In this document: in pieces, positions 1-13,277 of the stretch
How positions within the stretch are numbered: the stretch's first letter is position 1
How the letters are laid out: each line of letters opens with the position of its first letter
Assembly: GCF_051014685.1 (NCBI RefSeq)
Contig: NC_135061.1
Span: forward strand, 7,488,029-7,552,028
Length of the DNA: 64,000 bases
DNA from: Ptiloglossa arizonensis
Lineage: Eukaryota; Arthropoda; Insecta; Hymenoptera; Colletidae
Reading direction: 5' to 3'
Made by a program: the position numbers and the translations under genes
The notes under the pieces: model-generated
Told to the model about the DNA's origin: nothing
Database searches by the model: none
The model's input: only the letters and a program-made list of their open reading frames with translations

Positions 1-1270
1 TTTTCCGCGTATCTGGTTTGTTCGCGGTGCTCCCGATGATCGTTACAACGCGGATATGCAAATATCTGCGAGCGCGCGAGCGCGGAACAGAGGGAAAAGA
101 GGAACAAAGAAGAAGCGAAAAAAAATGAAGGAGGAGCAGAGAGAATACGGATTGTAGTTTTTTGCTCGACTGTAATGGAGTATCGCCGCTCTCTATGAAT
201 AGTTATGGCTCGTCTCGCATAAATTAGGCCGTAAGAATTAATAGCTAATTCAGCAGGTTTTCAATTATCGTCGAAGCGAGAATTCAGTAATACCGTGGCT
301 TATAAATATGGAGGAGAAACGTTGTTGCTCCCACGGCGCGGACGCGAATTTTTCGAAAATAATGCTCGGCTAATTTCCTCGACGATAATCGAACTCGCGC
401 GGCCGAATAAAATTACACCCGATCCACCTGTTGTTCTTATTCTTCGATCCCTTTGTGTCGTTCGTAATTACAAAATGGAACATTCGAAGGACGATTCTAC
501 GAGGAAAAAAATATCCTCCAGAGGTTTAAGAATAATCCACTTTCGCTCACGGTCTGGACAGTTGCCTTCCCTTTTAATTTGCTTTTCTGCTCCCTTCGCT
601 CTGCAATGGGAAATTCTTTACGAATCGTGAAAATCTCTGGTTGGTCGAACTTTGGAAAATAATTTCCTAGCTACGCAGAAGTAAAAAGGAGGGTAAAGAA
701 GAACACACTGGTTCAACGTTTACAAATTGCGCACAGGGAAACACCGAAAGACAAAGATAATGCCCAGAGTACACAGAGATAGAGTAAATCTTGATATTTG
801 TGCAATAATACACCGTACCGGGTTAGCATAGAAGACACGGTTAGCGATTCTCTTGTGTAAATAATAGTAGTAACGGTTTCAGAAAATTTCAACCCTCGAA
901 AAAGTTATTTCGTAATCGTCGAAGGAAGTTGATTTCGCGCGTTCAAGAATTCCAAACAACGAACACCACCTTCGAGGGTCGAACAAACTTACCGAAGTCG
1001 AAAGATCGACAAACATCGTCATTGATTAAACAAACCTCTCCAGAACGGGAAAAACTTCGTCGAGAGTTCTGTCGAACGTTCTCGGAATGCCGAAGAATCC
1101 CTTGGTACGTTTCGAAAGTGAAAAAAAAAGAAACACGGGGCACATCTCCATTATTCGACCCAATACGCAGACGGAACGTTCACTTTTATTATATAGTATT
1201 CCTCCTATATCCAAAGTGTTTCCTTCTAAATTGTTACGTCGAAGCACGGATGATAAAATATATCCTTAGC
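1..1270. other. Non-coding; nothing recognised
   Basis: Mixed AT-rich and CpG-rich single-copy-looking DNA. Open frames of about 110 codons at 295-630 and 929-1285 have no recognisable domains, biased amino-acid content and no matching splice context, so I do not call genes. Confidence 0.5.
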
Positions 1271-1462
1271 GGAAAATTCGGATAATAGAAAATTGGAATA
1301 TAGTATATTCGAATAGTGGAAAATTCGTACGTAATAGAATTCGGAAAGTAAAAAATTCGAATACCGTCTAATTGAGGTAGAAAAGAAATCGGATGCGGTA
1401 CAATCGAGACGGTAGAAAATTCAGATACGATAGAATTGGAATGGTAGAAAATTCGGATACAG
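1271..1462. repeat. Degenerate AT-rich minisatellite
   Basis: About eight diverged copies of a 22-24 bp unit built around GTAGAAAATTCGGATA. Copies differ at several positions, which suggests an old array. Confidence 0.65.
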
Positions 1463-1718
1463 TGTAGACGATTCGTTAATGGAGGCGATGCTGTAGCATT
1501 CTTTGGCAAAAAGATCTTCCACAGTGGGATTCCAGCTATCGTTCGGATCGTCGAAAAGGAGAAAAAGAGAGGCCGAAGATCGAAAGCACCGTCCGTAATT
1601 TCAGATAGAGTCGGTGGCGGGTGTTATTAAATCCGATAGGCCAGCGAATGTTTCTCCCTCGCGGGTGTTCCCCGACTTCAATTTAAATCGGTGACTTTGC
1701 TCTTCTGCCTCGCTCTTC

Positions 1719-1724
<6 letters not shown>

Positions 1725-1756
<32 letters not shown>
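1725..1756. repeat. (CT)16 microsatellite
   Basis: Uninterrupted CT dinucleotide run of 32 nt within a pyrimidine-rich tract. Confidence 0.95.
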
Positions 1757-1761
<5 letters not shown>

Positions 1762-4722
1762 CAGCCGTTTCCTCTTCACGGACGGTGTATGCGTTGTGGC
1801 GCGTTCGTACGTACATGTATCTGTCCTTCGAGGCAGGAATCCCTTCAGGATCCTCTCGGTCAGCGAAAGAAATGGAAAGGAACGGAACGAGATCTGCATC
1901 CGAGAAAACCGTTCGTCGGGTTATTCAGTCGCGATAAGTATCGAATTTAATTGTCGATGCGAAGGGGGTTGAGCTTCTTCGGGCCTCCGTGAAATATAAA
2001 ACTGCCCCGTAATAGATACACTGCTCGACGAGTATATCACCTACGGGTCTATCGTTTACCGAAACGCTCGATACTTCAAAATTCGCAATACATCGCGTAA
2101 TTGTCGCATTCGATAAAAATAACGACGTAGAAAATGTCAAGTATCGATCTTTGAACCGAGCTATCGACCGAATCGCGAATTCCAACGATATCGGTTCGTC
2201 CCCCGGAGGCGTAACACCCCGCGTTGATATCGCTACCGACTTTTGCGCGGGAGTATCTTCCGCCTGGATGTTTCTCGACACGAAGCATAGATATTCCGCG
2301 ACAAGGATGTTGCTCGAGTGAAAAGCAAAGACCGAGTAAAAAGATTTTCGCGGGAAATATTCGGTACACGGCTTGAAATTACGTATCGATAACATCCCCC
2401 GTTACGCCTAACGCGCGGGGCTACTTACGGGTTAATTAAGATCCCGCGTGATAAATCTCGGCCGGTGCCAGTTACACGCGAATTAATGATTTCCATCGAT
2501 CACGTGCCGCGCACCGATCAATAATCTCCACGCGGGTAATCGGGTCCCATCGATTTAAATAAATAATTCCTAATTCGCGGTGCGCGCCGGCGTCGCGTCG
2601 ACGTCGATACCAATTGAACCGGCGTTCGGTCCTCGAAGCGCCTTTTACGAGCCGCGATCCCGTAGAAAGTTGAGAAACACACCGAGGGCGCCGCGACGTC
2701 GGACGTTTAATTACATCGGAAGAGGAGCGTATCGCGTCGCGGCCGGGATCGTTTGTCACGATGGACCACTGACAAGTCAATGCCGCGTTACGGAGTCAAA
2801 GAAATCGTTTATCATTTCGCACCGTGTCGATGTATCTCGCGCGATTATTCGCGCGGCCGAACATCCTCCGCTAGGAGTACCTTCAGCTCCGTCCACTCGT
2901 CGACGAATTCGGAGTTACCGTACAAAGTTGTCGAGTCGGAACCTGGGTCGGTTAGGTCTGGGTTAGGATTGCTCGTAGACTAACCTACTTACCATCACGG
3001 AAACCTAGAGGAGTCTAGGTACTCGAAAGTACTCGAAATAATATTTTCATCGATCTCGTTGAAACTTTTCCAAAATTTATAAAGATCCCTCGATGGTTCT
3101 ATTCGGGGCTCTAGGTGAATTCTCGTGGGCCGGTTCCATCGAAGGATGGACGATAGAGGAATCGAGGAAAGTTGGATAACGCTCCTCGAGGAGAGAGCCA
3201 AAATCCATTCGCGATCCATTCGCGGAGATCGCCGAGTTCTTCGTAATCGAGGCTCCCCGCGAGGAGCTCTTCGCACGCTTTTACACCGCGCAATTAAGCC
3301 GGCCGATAACAGGCGATAACGGGGCCCAGACGCGTCCACGGTTGCTCCTTCTGGTCCGTCGAAGTTCAGGGCTTCGAAATTGGCCACGGTCGAGCACGAG
3401 TGCGCGAGGAAGTTCTCAGAGGCGCGGCGAGATAAGCGGGACACTCCGCGTGGCTTGTGGCTCGAGATTCCTGTAACAGATGTTAATGGTCGGGAACGGT
3501 GTTCGGTTGTGGGTTAATCAGGGATTCCGGAGCGGGAGTCACAGCTTTGTTCGAGCCCGAGAATCCTGAAACTCGATCTCTTGGTGCACGTCTTTGTAAT
3601 ATTTAAGGGACATCGATGCTAAACGTAGGTAGAGATCTCTACCCGATAGAGGCAGATTTTCATCGTCTCGGTTCGGATAGAGATCGATACCGTTGAAATC
3701 TTTCAATGGTACTTGCGATTATTTCCGATACCGGTTTGCCGTTATTCGTTTTCATCGTCGCCAAGACTTTCGGACACGAATTTCAATCGGACCTTACGAT
3801 TTTACAGATTCGATGGTTCCTTTTTTTCATCGGACTACCAAGAAATACGAGTAGTAGCAAAACCTACCGATACTAGACTTCAATTCAGATTTAAAGATAG
3901 TGAATCGCAATGGAACTGTTGCGTCTACGAACGTCCAAAAATTCGTAAACTTGTAACATAAACTATCGTCGCGAGGCTGGTTAGGTCGGAAATAACACGT
4001 GGATAACGAAAGACTTCCTAAACCCTATCGATTCGTAACCTCTATAAACTCCTGGAACTCGTAGGAATAGATCACTCGCTGGTCATCCAGCCGACATCGA
4101 AGATCGATAACAATAGGCAGCGAGCATTACCGTAATTGGAGGATCCTGGTTCCGCGAAGCCAAATTCTATACTCCGTAAGTCCTATCAAAAAACAAAAGC
4201 TTCGACTCCGGAAAACCTCTAGCCTGAGAATTTGAGATTTTCCACAATAGAATCTTTCGTTCCTAAATAAATCTTGACGAGATGCATCGAGACGATCGCG
4301 ATTCGAAAGAAAGTGGCACGTTCGGGTATCGCAATGTCGCAATGCGGGCAAAGTCCCGTGTCTTGGGTGCTTCCGGTTCGTCGATCGTGAAAACCCGAGG
4401 AAGCCAGGACGAAACGGGAAGTGTCTCGAGCCAGAGGAGGACACCGGGACCGGCGTGACGGGCGCAACGGGCGCGACGGGCGCGACGCCCGCGACGCCCG
4501 CGACCGGTTCTCCGGATCGCGTTTTCATCGACGCAACGCCGTGCTCGTGTCGCCGCGAGTTCGACCGTTATTCAGGAATTAATTCATAATTAGAGCGGCC
4601 CACCTATTGGGAGCCTAACCCACATTCCAGTCGCCAGCTGTCCCCGCCAGCAGACTCGCGTTTCCAGCTTTTCTTTTTTCCTTTCGTCTCTTTTTCCCTG
4701 CCGTTCCGTACTCCCGGCCTCC

Positions 4723-4725
<3 letters not shown>
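1757..4725. other. Non-coding; possible regulatory sequence at about 2430-2580
   Basis: No gene recognised. Between 2430 and 2580 there are several homeodomain-type cores, including TTAATTAA at 2432-2439 and GAATTAATGATT at about 2480, set in CpG-rich flanks. A second AT-rich block, AATTAATTCATAATTAG at about 4578-4594, is followed by GC-rich sequence. These resemble insect enhancer cores but the evidence is motif content only. Confidence 0.3.
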
Positions 4726-4814
<89 letters not shown>

Positions 4815-4872
4815 ACACACACACGCGCGCGCGCGCGCGCACACACACACGCACACACACACACTCTCTCTC
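4726..4872. repeat. Compound microsatellite (CT)43 - (CA)n - (CG)n - (CA)n - (CT)n
   Basis: A pure CT run of about 86 nt (4726-4811) is followed by alternating CA, CG and CA tracts (about 4813-4864) and a short CT run. Long polypyrimidine runs can form triplex DNA and CG/CA alternations can form Z-DNA in vitro. Tract length in the assembly may not be reliable. Confidence 0.95.
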
Positions 4873-6132
4873 GGTCTGTCCACCTCCTCCTCTTTGTGCC
4901 CGGCCACGTCTCCCTCGTCTGGTCTCACCTACACGCGCGTTATTTTGCATCGCTTCGTCGCGTTACCTGGGCGCTGGTGCTCGTTCGCACTGTGTCGCTC
5001 TCCGGGAGAACTGGTCCCAAGTGGATCAGCTGATTGCTGTTTCGCGTTCGGCTCCGGACCACGGCTTTTCTGCGAGCGCCGGGGGAGGTCCTTGCATTGT
5101 TCTTAAGCGGATTTTCTCGACGAGATCTCGTCCTCTCGCGACGCCGGATCTATCCTCTCCACCTGACGACTCTTCCGAGGAATCCGCTCCTCTTAGTAGC
5201 GAGTTGTTTATCCAGAGTATCGGAGGTATTAAGAATATTTTTATGCAACTCCGATGACAGCGTTCCGACTTCTTCGAGTCAAACGTGTTCGTCCGTGATC
5301 CATTCGTCCGGTGACCCGATAAATATTTACCATCTTTCGCGGAGGATGCTCGAACGGTAGAGCATTTTCCCTCTCTGCTGTAATTCGAGTGGAAGAAAGT
5401 TCAAAATTAAACGCGAACCTCGTTCGAAAATCGACCGAAAGCGTGGAAACAACATTTTTTCCACGAGACTTTCTTAGCGGGAAAATCTATTTCGAAGGTA
5501 CACGGAGCGCGGGAAAATTTAATTAAAATTCACCCGGATGAAATTCGTTGGAGACGTTTCTCGAAAAGGTATTAATTTACGAGTAAACGTACGCAGAACG
5601 TTTTGCAAGGAAAAGAAATATTCGATTACAAAGTCGCTGATTTTTTTTCAATAATGTGCGCGTCGCATCGAGTATACGTTTTTTCTTTGCTTTGCGCGTA
5701 GAATTTCTTATTCATCGATAGTACCGCTCGTTGCGGAACATTTCTTTCCTTCTGTCTTATTTGTATTCGTAGTGCTTTGTTTTCGAGATTAAACTAATAA
5801 CCGCACGTATCGTCATTATATCGTCGATACGTACCTACTTATCTTTACTTTATATATTATTTATTTTACTCGGTCCTGTACTTCGTACCGTGCACGTCTT
5901 TGATGCAGCGAAGGCGAATTGTTATTATTATTTTGTGTTTTCGAGAAGGTCTTCTGCGTTCGCGTAACGTACAATTGTAAAATTACGTGCATAATTTTCT
6001 TCGTTAAGTTTCTTTCTTAAAGTCGTTCGTTTCTAGGATCTTTTTCCAATCGGGAGAGCGCAACTTTTAGATGTAACTTACAACGCGCAAAACTGTTTGG
6101 ATTGTTCAAAACTTCAAAAGTGGTCACGAATC

Positions 6133-6156
6133 TATATATATATATATATATATATA
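6133..6156. repeat. (TA)12 microsatellite
   Basis: Uninterrupted TA dinucleotide run of 24 nt. Confidence 0.95.
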
Positions 6157-6608
6157 CTTTGCATTTATAAAGATGTCAATTTACCATCGAACGAAACGCT
6201 AAATTCGTTATTCTTAACGAAGTACGACTACTGGACGTCTTGTCCACCGATTAGGTTTCTCTCTTTAAATTGTCAGTTTCGACTTGTTCCGTCCCCTTAG
6301 AACGGTGAGAAAGCAATCGAATCGATCGATCGGTACAACGTACCCGTGTTGCGGGTAGTTCCTCGAGTTCAACGCTAAATGCTGCACTATTTTCGTACGC
6401 GAAATAATATTTCTCGAAATCGGTAAAAATCCGTTTGTTCTCGACTCGTCGATTCGCTCGAACTTACGACTCGGTCCGTTCCAAGTTCCGTTAATCTTGC
6501 CGCAAGGGTGTTTCGGAAAAATAATTCGCATCACGGTGTTGTTTCGCGCGCGAGAGCGACGTTTCGCAACGAGTTCACGTATCATCGAGTGCGTGGGAGA
6601 TGGGAGGT

Positions 6609-6656
6609 GAGGAGGCGAGGAGGCGAGGAGGCGAGGAGGCGAGGAGGCAAGGAGGC
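6609..6656. repeat. GAGGAGGC minisatellite, 6 copies
   Basis: Six tandem 8-bp units. The first five are identical and the last has one substitution (AAGGAGGC). The strand is purine-rich, so it may form G-rich structures. Confidence 0.9.
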
Positions 6657-9600
6657 GGCTCGAGAGGATTAGAAAGTCGATTTCGCGAATCCAAATTCGA
6701 GGCGGTTCGATCGAACCGGGCAGGAATTTCATCCGCGGGTCTTTGCACCCGGAGGATTCCAGCGGCGTCATTTATGGAACGGACAAGACACGCCATTAGA
6801 TTTATGATTATGCAGCACGAGGTTTATATTTATGAAAGGCACCAACACATTCGCGTGGCCAGATGTGACGTTAATCCGATTGCCGGTAGAAACTCCCGCG
6901 GGACTGGCCAGTTCGATTCGGATCACCCGATTTACAAATTTATCGCTGCCAGATCGTCGGCGGGCAACCGTTTCTCGTTAACGAATACCGCGATACGAAA
7001 ACTTTTCGAAAAGCATCTTTGTTTCTTCGTTGCTCCCACGGAGTTCTATCTTTAGCCGAGAAGGGAACCGAGCTTTTCGTAAATTTTCTTACCTAGCTGT
7101 AACTAGCAATTTATTCCTGCTTCGAGGAAGATTTGTGCCAGCCGTCGACCGTAAAGTCTATCGAATCTCGCTTACCGTTCACTTTACAGCGAAACTATCC
7201 ACGACAAATGTTACGGAGAATTTGTCAATTTTATTGTTTCGTACAAAGTTTCGATAGAGTCGACGACAATCGAATTATACGACGTGGTAAAATTCTCGTC
7301 GCGAGGGACGGTTGAGCGGAACGTTTCTTCGATAAAGAACAATTACAATACCGATTAAAATACGTTTACGCGGTAACGCGATAGAAGCATAAAAATTGAA
7401 TACAAGGGAAACACACGTATCGGCTACTCAATGTACACTTACCGATTACTTTTACATTTATTACTAAATTCCAACTCGGTACAAATTCACGCTTGTGTTT
7501 CTGCACACTCTTCGCGAAGAATACAGATTTAATCTTATTTCGTTGAAACGTCCCGAGTTAATATTCTCGAGCCATAACCACGAAGGGTTAATGGCAGAAA
7601 GGAGTATTCGATGGTTTGGAAGTTTTATCGCAAATGTAACCGTTGCGTCCACCTCTCCTCGTGCGAATAAATTCGAACGGGTAAACGAGCATTAAGAATA
7701 TTGGCTGCCCTCCTCTGCATACCAATTCGAATAAGTCTCCTAAAATACAGCCTCTTTTTCACGTAATACGAGAAATATGGAGAAACGAACAAATCTACAC
7801 GGTTTATGGCTCGAAAATTTTAGTACGGACGCTAGGATAGAAAGCAGTGGCCACTACCGTGGGGGAACGAAATTCGAGAAACTAATTAGGAATTAAAACA
7901 CTCGCGCGTCGTTGCGTGTAGCTGTAGCTGAATTTAAACGTGCAATTAAGGGTTAAGTTATCGGTCCTCTGCCATTGCTCGCAGAAATGCAACGAACTGA
8001 AATTCTGCTTGAAATTACCGACGACCCTCCTTCTTTTTGCACCTAAATTCGAATAAATATTCGAGGACGACATTATTTGGAATTAAAATCCAAACATTTC
8101 AAATACAAAGAAACAACAATAACGTACGACTTTGTTCCACGATGCTTTCGATATTATATTCTACACGGCACTAAATTGTGCTCTCGATGTTACCTTGACT
8201 TTATTCTATACTATTATATATCGTATACTATACTACTGCATACCGCATCGTTCGTAACTTCAGTTCCGAGTAAACCATGTTTCGGGACGAATGGAAAGAA
8301 AATTTTCGAAACTCTCCAAAGTGTCGATAACGATCGATCGACTACATTTAAATACAGGATCGTTCGTAATTCAACGTTAATTTCCACCGTGTAACGAGAA
8401 CAGAAACGTAAAGAGCCAAAGTAGCGATGAATTTAAAATTAGCGGTACACGGATGATGTCCAGGTACGGTAAATCGGTCCGATCGAACGTTGCGCAACAA
8501 ATAGGAGCGCCGATAAATTAAAACTATAACCGATATTAATAATATAGACGGAGAGTCGTCGGCCAGGTTCGGTAAGCAGCCGCGGTCGAACGTTGGCCAT
8601 CGCGATAAAAGGTAGAAAAAGGATAGGCGTTTTATCGATCCATCGAGAATAGACTCTCTCGGGCGGTGTATATCCAGTTTTCCTGAAACGGACTTTTTGG
8701 TCGGCTGGCGGTCGTAAAACGCGAGATACGCGATACGGAACGGCTTGGAACGCGCTATCGTGCGTGTACCTGCGCCAGCGACGATAGCGCGGAGACACTG
8801 CAACGGAAGAATGCAACTCGCAAGTAGGTCAGCTGGATTCTCTTGTTGCACGCTCTCTGGCTTTTATCTCCGCGAAATCGGGCGATTTCTTCGCGCGGAA
8901 CGGCCCGCGGGATTTTTTCGATCCCGGGGATTTCCTACATTTTCTTTCCCGTATCGTGTCTTCGAAATGGAAACCTTCGCCGATCGTTAAAAATTCGAGA
9001 AACCTGCGGGAGCAAGTCCTCGACTTTCTCCGAACAAAATTTTCATCGTCGACTGAGCTAAAATGAACCAAAAATATTTCCCACGGGACTGTAGCGGTAG
9101 ATTTCAACGCTTTTTTTTATTTACTCATCGACGCCTTTGTCCGTCCATTTTTTCTAATAATATTTATTTATTCGTTTATTTATTTGTTTGCAGGTTAAAA
9201 CCCTTTGGTGAATAAAAGAATAGAAAAATTAAACGGAACCATCGTACGAGCGAGAACCACGTAGAAATTTAGAAAATCTCTCAACGCTGATAAATATACT
9301 GTTAGAACTATCGATATAAGATAATTTGAAAAGGAAAAAAGAACAAGAATAGTATTACAGCAAGGTGTACAGTCTCGATTGCAATTGATCTTATCGGATC
9401 TTATCGCAAACAAATTTCTAATTTTAATTTTCAGCGAGTTTACAGTCGAGCGAAAGGTTTCGAAATTTAATCATAATTTTTATTCCAGCCACTTTCGCGG
9501 TAAACTTCGATTTTCGTATCGTGTAGCTCTAGCCGATTCCCCGCGAAATAGAATTGCATTTTATGCAGCGTAGATACAGGCAATGCGCGAATAACAATGT

Positions 9601-10449
9601 ATCCATTGTGCGTGCTCTAAAATTAAACCAGTGTTCTGTAATCGATCTATCGGAATGTACAGTCACCGAGCATTGAAGTTACCAGGAATCTTTGCATCGC
9701 GTTCTTCGCTGCGCTTAACCCTGAGCAATCGTGTCGGTTGTCGCGATTAAAGAGGAATCTCTCGATCGCACTCGAATCGGCGCTATTCTGAAACACAACG
9801 CGTGAATTAACATAAGCTTCGATTTTACGCGAATGTACTCCGTCCGAATAAAAACCTCGTCGACGAAAATTTGAAAACCGAATCGTAGGAAAGAAACGAC
9901 ACCGATTTCGTTGGCGAACGATGACTTTTCCGCGTCAGCGATACGTACGTACACGTTTTCGCGAACGACGTAACGAACGGTCGGGGATCGATTGCCGTGC
10001 AAGCAATTAATTTCCGGTACCGTCGAACTCTCCGGTTTCTCGCGCACCGTTGCAGAATACCGACGACTTCATTCAATCGCGCGAAAAGGAAGAAACAGGA
10101 GAGTCATTAACACACCGACGAAACCACGCGAACGTGTACGTTTCCCGTGAATTTGTACGCCGTAAAGCGTTCGTTCGAACCACCTTACTCGAAAATAGGA
10201 CGAGCTTCGTTTATTTTCAACCAACAAGAATCATTTTACAATTTCCAAACCAATTTTACCGTCCTCGATATCATTCGTCGCTCGTTCGACGATCGATACT
10301 TTTATCTACCACAATTATTGTTTATGTAAATTTCGATCGCTCCGTTCGTTAACGTTCATCGTTCGTATCTAATTCGCTAAATCGTCGAATAGATACCAAG
10401 GTTTACTTTATCCCTGTTCGCGACACACTTTATCCTTTATTGTTCAATT

Positions 10450-10536
10450 TGTTACGTTCGTCAGCCGACTGTCACATAGGACAAAGTACGGTATTTTCTA
10501 AGAAGTTATCACAGCCACGTTAGCGAGGCGTGACAT
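10450..10536 (+). ncRNA. Candidate microRNA hairpin with a miR-2/13-family seed
   Basis: The 3' arm starts TATCACAGCCA at 10507, identical to the first 11 nt of miR-2/miR-13 family microRNAs (seed ATCACAG). The rest of the arm differs from known members. The 5' arm (10450-10477) pairs with 10507-10535: GTTACG (10451-10456) with CGTGAC (10529-10534), TCGTCAGC (10458-10465) with GTTAGCGA (10519-10526, with G-U pairs and one mismatch), then a mismatched helix around ACTGT/ACAGC. The loop is about 30 nt. Roughly 20 of 27 positions pair, counted by eye. Hairpins of this quality also occur by chance, and miR-2 clusters are not known to me to lie next to castor. Confidence 0.25.
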
Positions 10537-13239
10537 CTTCTCGGACAAGTGTGTGAAATTTTAGCGTTGTTGGCTCTCCGCCTCGGACATTATATACAAA
10601 TCGGAAACCGCGAATACGAAATAACAGAATATAAGTAAGACTCGAGTACTTCGGAGTACTTAACTCGTAAAGAAAATTCAAATATTTCAGTTTGTATTTA
10701 ATTTGTTCACGAAAGTGTAAAAGCTATTTTATTTCTGGTACGGAAACTTTATTAACTAAAGAAATTATTCCGAAACCGGTTATCTCCAATTGAGAAGTTA
10801 CGTTTAACAATGACGGTTAAGATTCAAGATCGGTCGTAAAAGATCGTAAATTTGTAATAAGGTGAAACGGTAATCTTTAGAGGCAATCCTTGTATTCCAG
10901 TTGGGCGTAAAATCGTCTTTCGAATAAATCCTCTTCGAAAACGTACTAAATTTAGAATAAAGTCTAAAAACGACCGTTACGTTCCAAGTTGAATCGAAAG
11001 GAAATTTTTAAACGCAATCTCTCGAAGTATCCTTCGAATTCGAGGTTAGGATTACGAGCCGCGTCGGCCGCGTTTATGTACGTCCACGGCGGGAACGTAA
11101 AACAGGGAAAACGGGCAGTTTCGCTGAGTTGGGACACCCACTTATCGGATCGGTTATCTCGATCGTTGCGCGAACTATTTCCAGAGACGTTCGGTTTTGC
11201 CGCAATTATCGAGGTTTTGCGACGATAAACGCGACGATCGATTTCTCGGAGCTTTCGAAGCAGCGTGCTCCTTTTGAGATCGTTAAAAAGAGCGAGGGGT
11301 GGCACGACCGCGGGGAATCGTCGAATCGCGAGGGTGTCCTCGACAAAGAAACCGAAACTCCACCGTAAAGAGAAAAAAGAAAAATAAAGGAAAAAGTCAA
11401 GTGGAAGGAGACGGAGGCGATTCCACGGCGCTTTCTTGCGTCGACGAGGAGGAACCAGAGGGGCCCTATTCGTCTCCTTATTGAGACGATCCGATGAGGG
11501 CCGGCGATTGGACCGGGCCCCGGGGCGTTCGACTTAAAAATCGGAACAACTTTTTCCGACGGTGGCCCACGACAATTTACGACAAAACCCGGTCAATCCG
11601 CGCTGCGTTCTGAAATTCAAATCGTCGTCGGGCCAGGGAACCGCCACTTTTTCCACGTGCTCTCGCGCTCTCCTCGAAACGGCGAACCGGAGTACCAAGG
11701 GGTGCGGAGAGGGGCCAAGAGCGTGCTCGCGCGGTCTCGCGTGTGCACGCGCGCGCGCGAACGCGAACACGCGCGCGAGCGCGAGCGAGCCTCGCTAAAT
11801 TTAAATTTACGATTTCTCCCCGGTCGCCGCTTGTCTCCGCGGACGCTCGTCTTCATTTCGTTCGCGAGACTCGTCTGATCTTTTCCCGAAAACGCTGAAG
11901 CTTTCGAGGACCGGAAGTAACGCACCCTCTCTTCTCGAGTCGAGTCGCGCCTCCCGGAGTACTATATTTGCCCGCGACTCCGATTCCTAACCAGAGGAAC
12001 CGCTTTACAATATTTTTTACGATACCACACGATTCCTCGATTCGACGAGAGTCCAAGATCCAAAGATACGAGTATACGGGGTGTTGAGAAATATCTGGGG
12101 ATAACTTTGGAGCCGAATTTACACCGAGGTCGCTCAAACGAGGGAAACAGTTCGCATAAGCGTATGCCCGATACGATCTTCTTTCCGAATTGTACAGCTT
12201 TTCGTATTACGCCAGTTGACAGAAATCGTTTCAAGCGAAGGGGGTGAAGATTTCAACTATGTAAATTTTAAATTGATCACGAGCGATAACGTGTCACCGT
12301 CTGGGCGATCGAGTGTGAAAAACGGGGAATCGAGACGGTTGAAACGACTCGGAGATTTACCGCACAGTTGTCCTCGTTATCCGTCACTGTTTCTCACGTT
12401 TCTTTCGATGTACACAGAGAGAGCCAGAGAGAGCCAGAGAGACAACGGGGACGAAATTACACCTGCCTCTCGTAATGTCACAATTGGATTCCGAACATAT
12501 ACATTTCGAGACATTTGAACGTCGAATCGTAACCCGTGTCACTGCGTAAGTTTTACAAGACGGATCATTGTTTAAAGAGCACGTGGTACTAGTGCTCTCC
12601 TCGGATCTTTTTCGACGCACCACGATCTCGCATTTTATTAGTTTTCTATAATTAAGAGACTCTGCGCGCAATGAAATCGAAGAACGCTTTAAGGTTAAAG
12701 TGTACTGGGTGTATCGCAATGTATCGAGAAGTCTACCTCTAAAAAGATAGTTATTCAAAGATTCTAAGATCGTAAGACACGCAAGAAAGAATTTTCCATC
12801 GTTATCGATCGTTTCGAGGATACATTCCACGAATTACTCCGAGTCAAACGAGTACACTATGGATTCGTTGGAAACGCATAAAGCACCAATTTACATCTTC
12901 GGTTTTTATTCATTCGATCGAAGATTGATTTGAGTCACCGGACACTAATTGGTAAAACGGACAATTTATAAATCGGATAATTTGAAAAGACTCGAGGAAC
13001 GACGAGTCGGGAATGATAAATGAAAGCGTTTAATCATAAATGAGTCACCGAACGATCGAGGCTGGTATCACGCGAAGAACCGAATAGGGTTGAGCGGACA
13101 CCGTTCTGTTTTCCCATTTTCTGGTCGCCCTTCGTAAATTTTCACGTTGAAACGACTAGGAGATTCGCAATTGCCCGCGATTCACCAAGAATTTAGTGGA
13201 ACACCTCTTAATCGTCCGTGCGCGCGCTGGCCGCGTTGT
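10537..13239. other. Non-coding; GC-rich patch with alternating CG words at 11700-11800
   Basis: No gene recognised. At about 11720-11795 there is a dense run of CGCGCG, GTGCACGC and GCGAGC words (alternating purine-pyrimidine). A three-copy 10-bp repeat (CAGAGAGAGC) lies at 12415-12443. Confidence 0.4.
12415..12443. repeat. CAGAGAGAGC tandem repeat, 3 copies
   Basis: Two exact 10-bp copies and a third lacking its last base. Confidence 0.85.
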
Positions 13240-13277
13240 CGCGTATACTTGATTTTAATTTAATTTAAGTATACGCG
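13240..13277. repeat. Perfect inverted repeat, 11-bp arms
   Basis: CGCGTATACTT (13240-13250) and its exact reverse complement AAGTATACGCG (13267-13277) flank a 16-nt AT-only spacer apart from one G. Some further A-T pairing in the spacer is possible. It could be a small regulatory hairpin, a transcription-factor palindrome or the remains of a miniature transposon. No target-site duplication is obvious. Confidence 0.8.

Larger units (their letters stand above)
4873..10440. other. Non-coding; small repeats and a possible enhancer at 6760-6860
   Basis: No exon was recognised. The interval includes a (TA)12 run and a GAGGAGGC minisatellite (listed separately). At 6760-6860 there is a block containing TTTATGATTATGCAG, with caudal/Abd-B-like TTTATG and POU-like ATTATGCA words. 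Elsewhere the sequence is AT-rich with scattered stops in all frames. Confidence 0.35.

Noticed and set aside
5340..5400. tRNA-like sequence (GCTCGAACGGTAGAGC)
   Set aside because: No matching acceptor stem, A box or B box could be found, so no tRNA is called.
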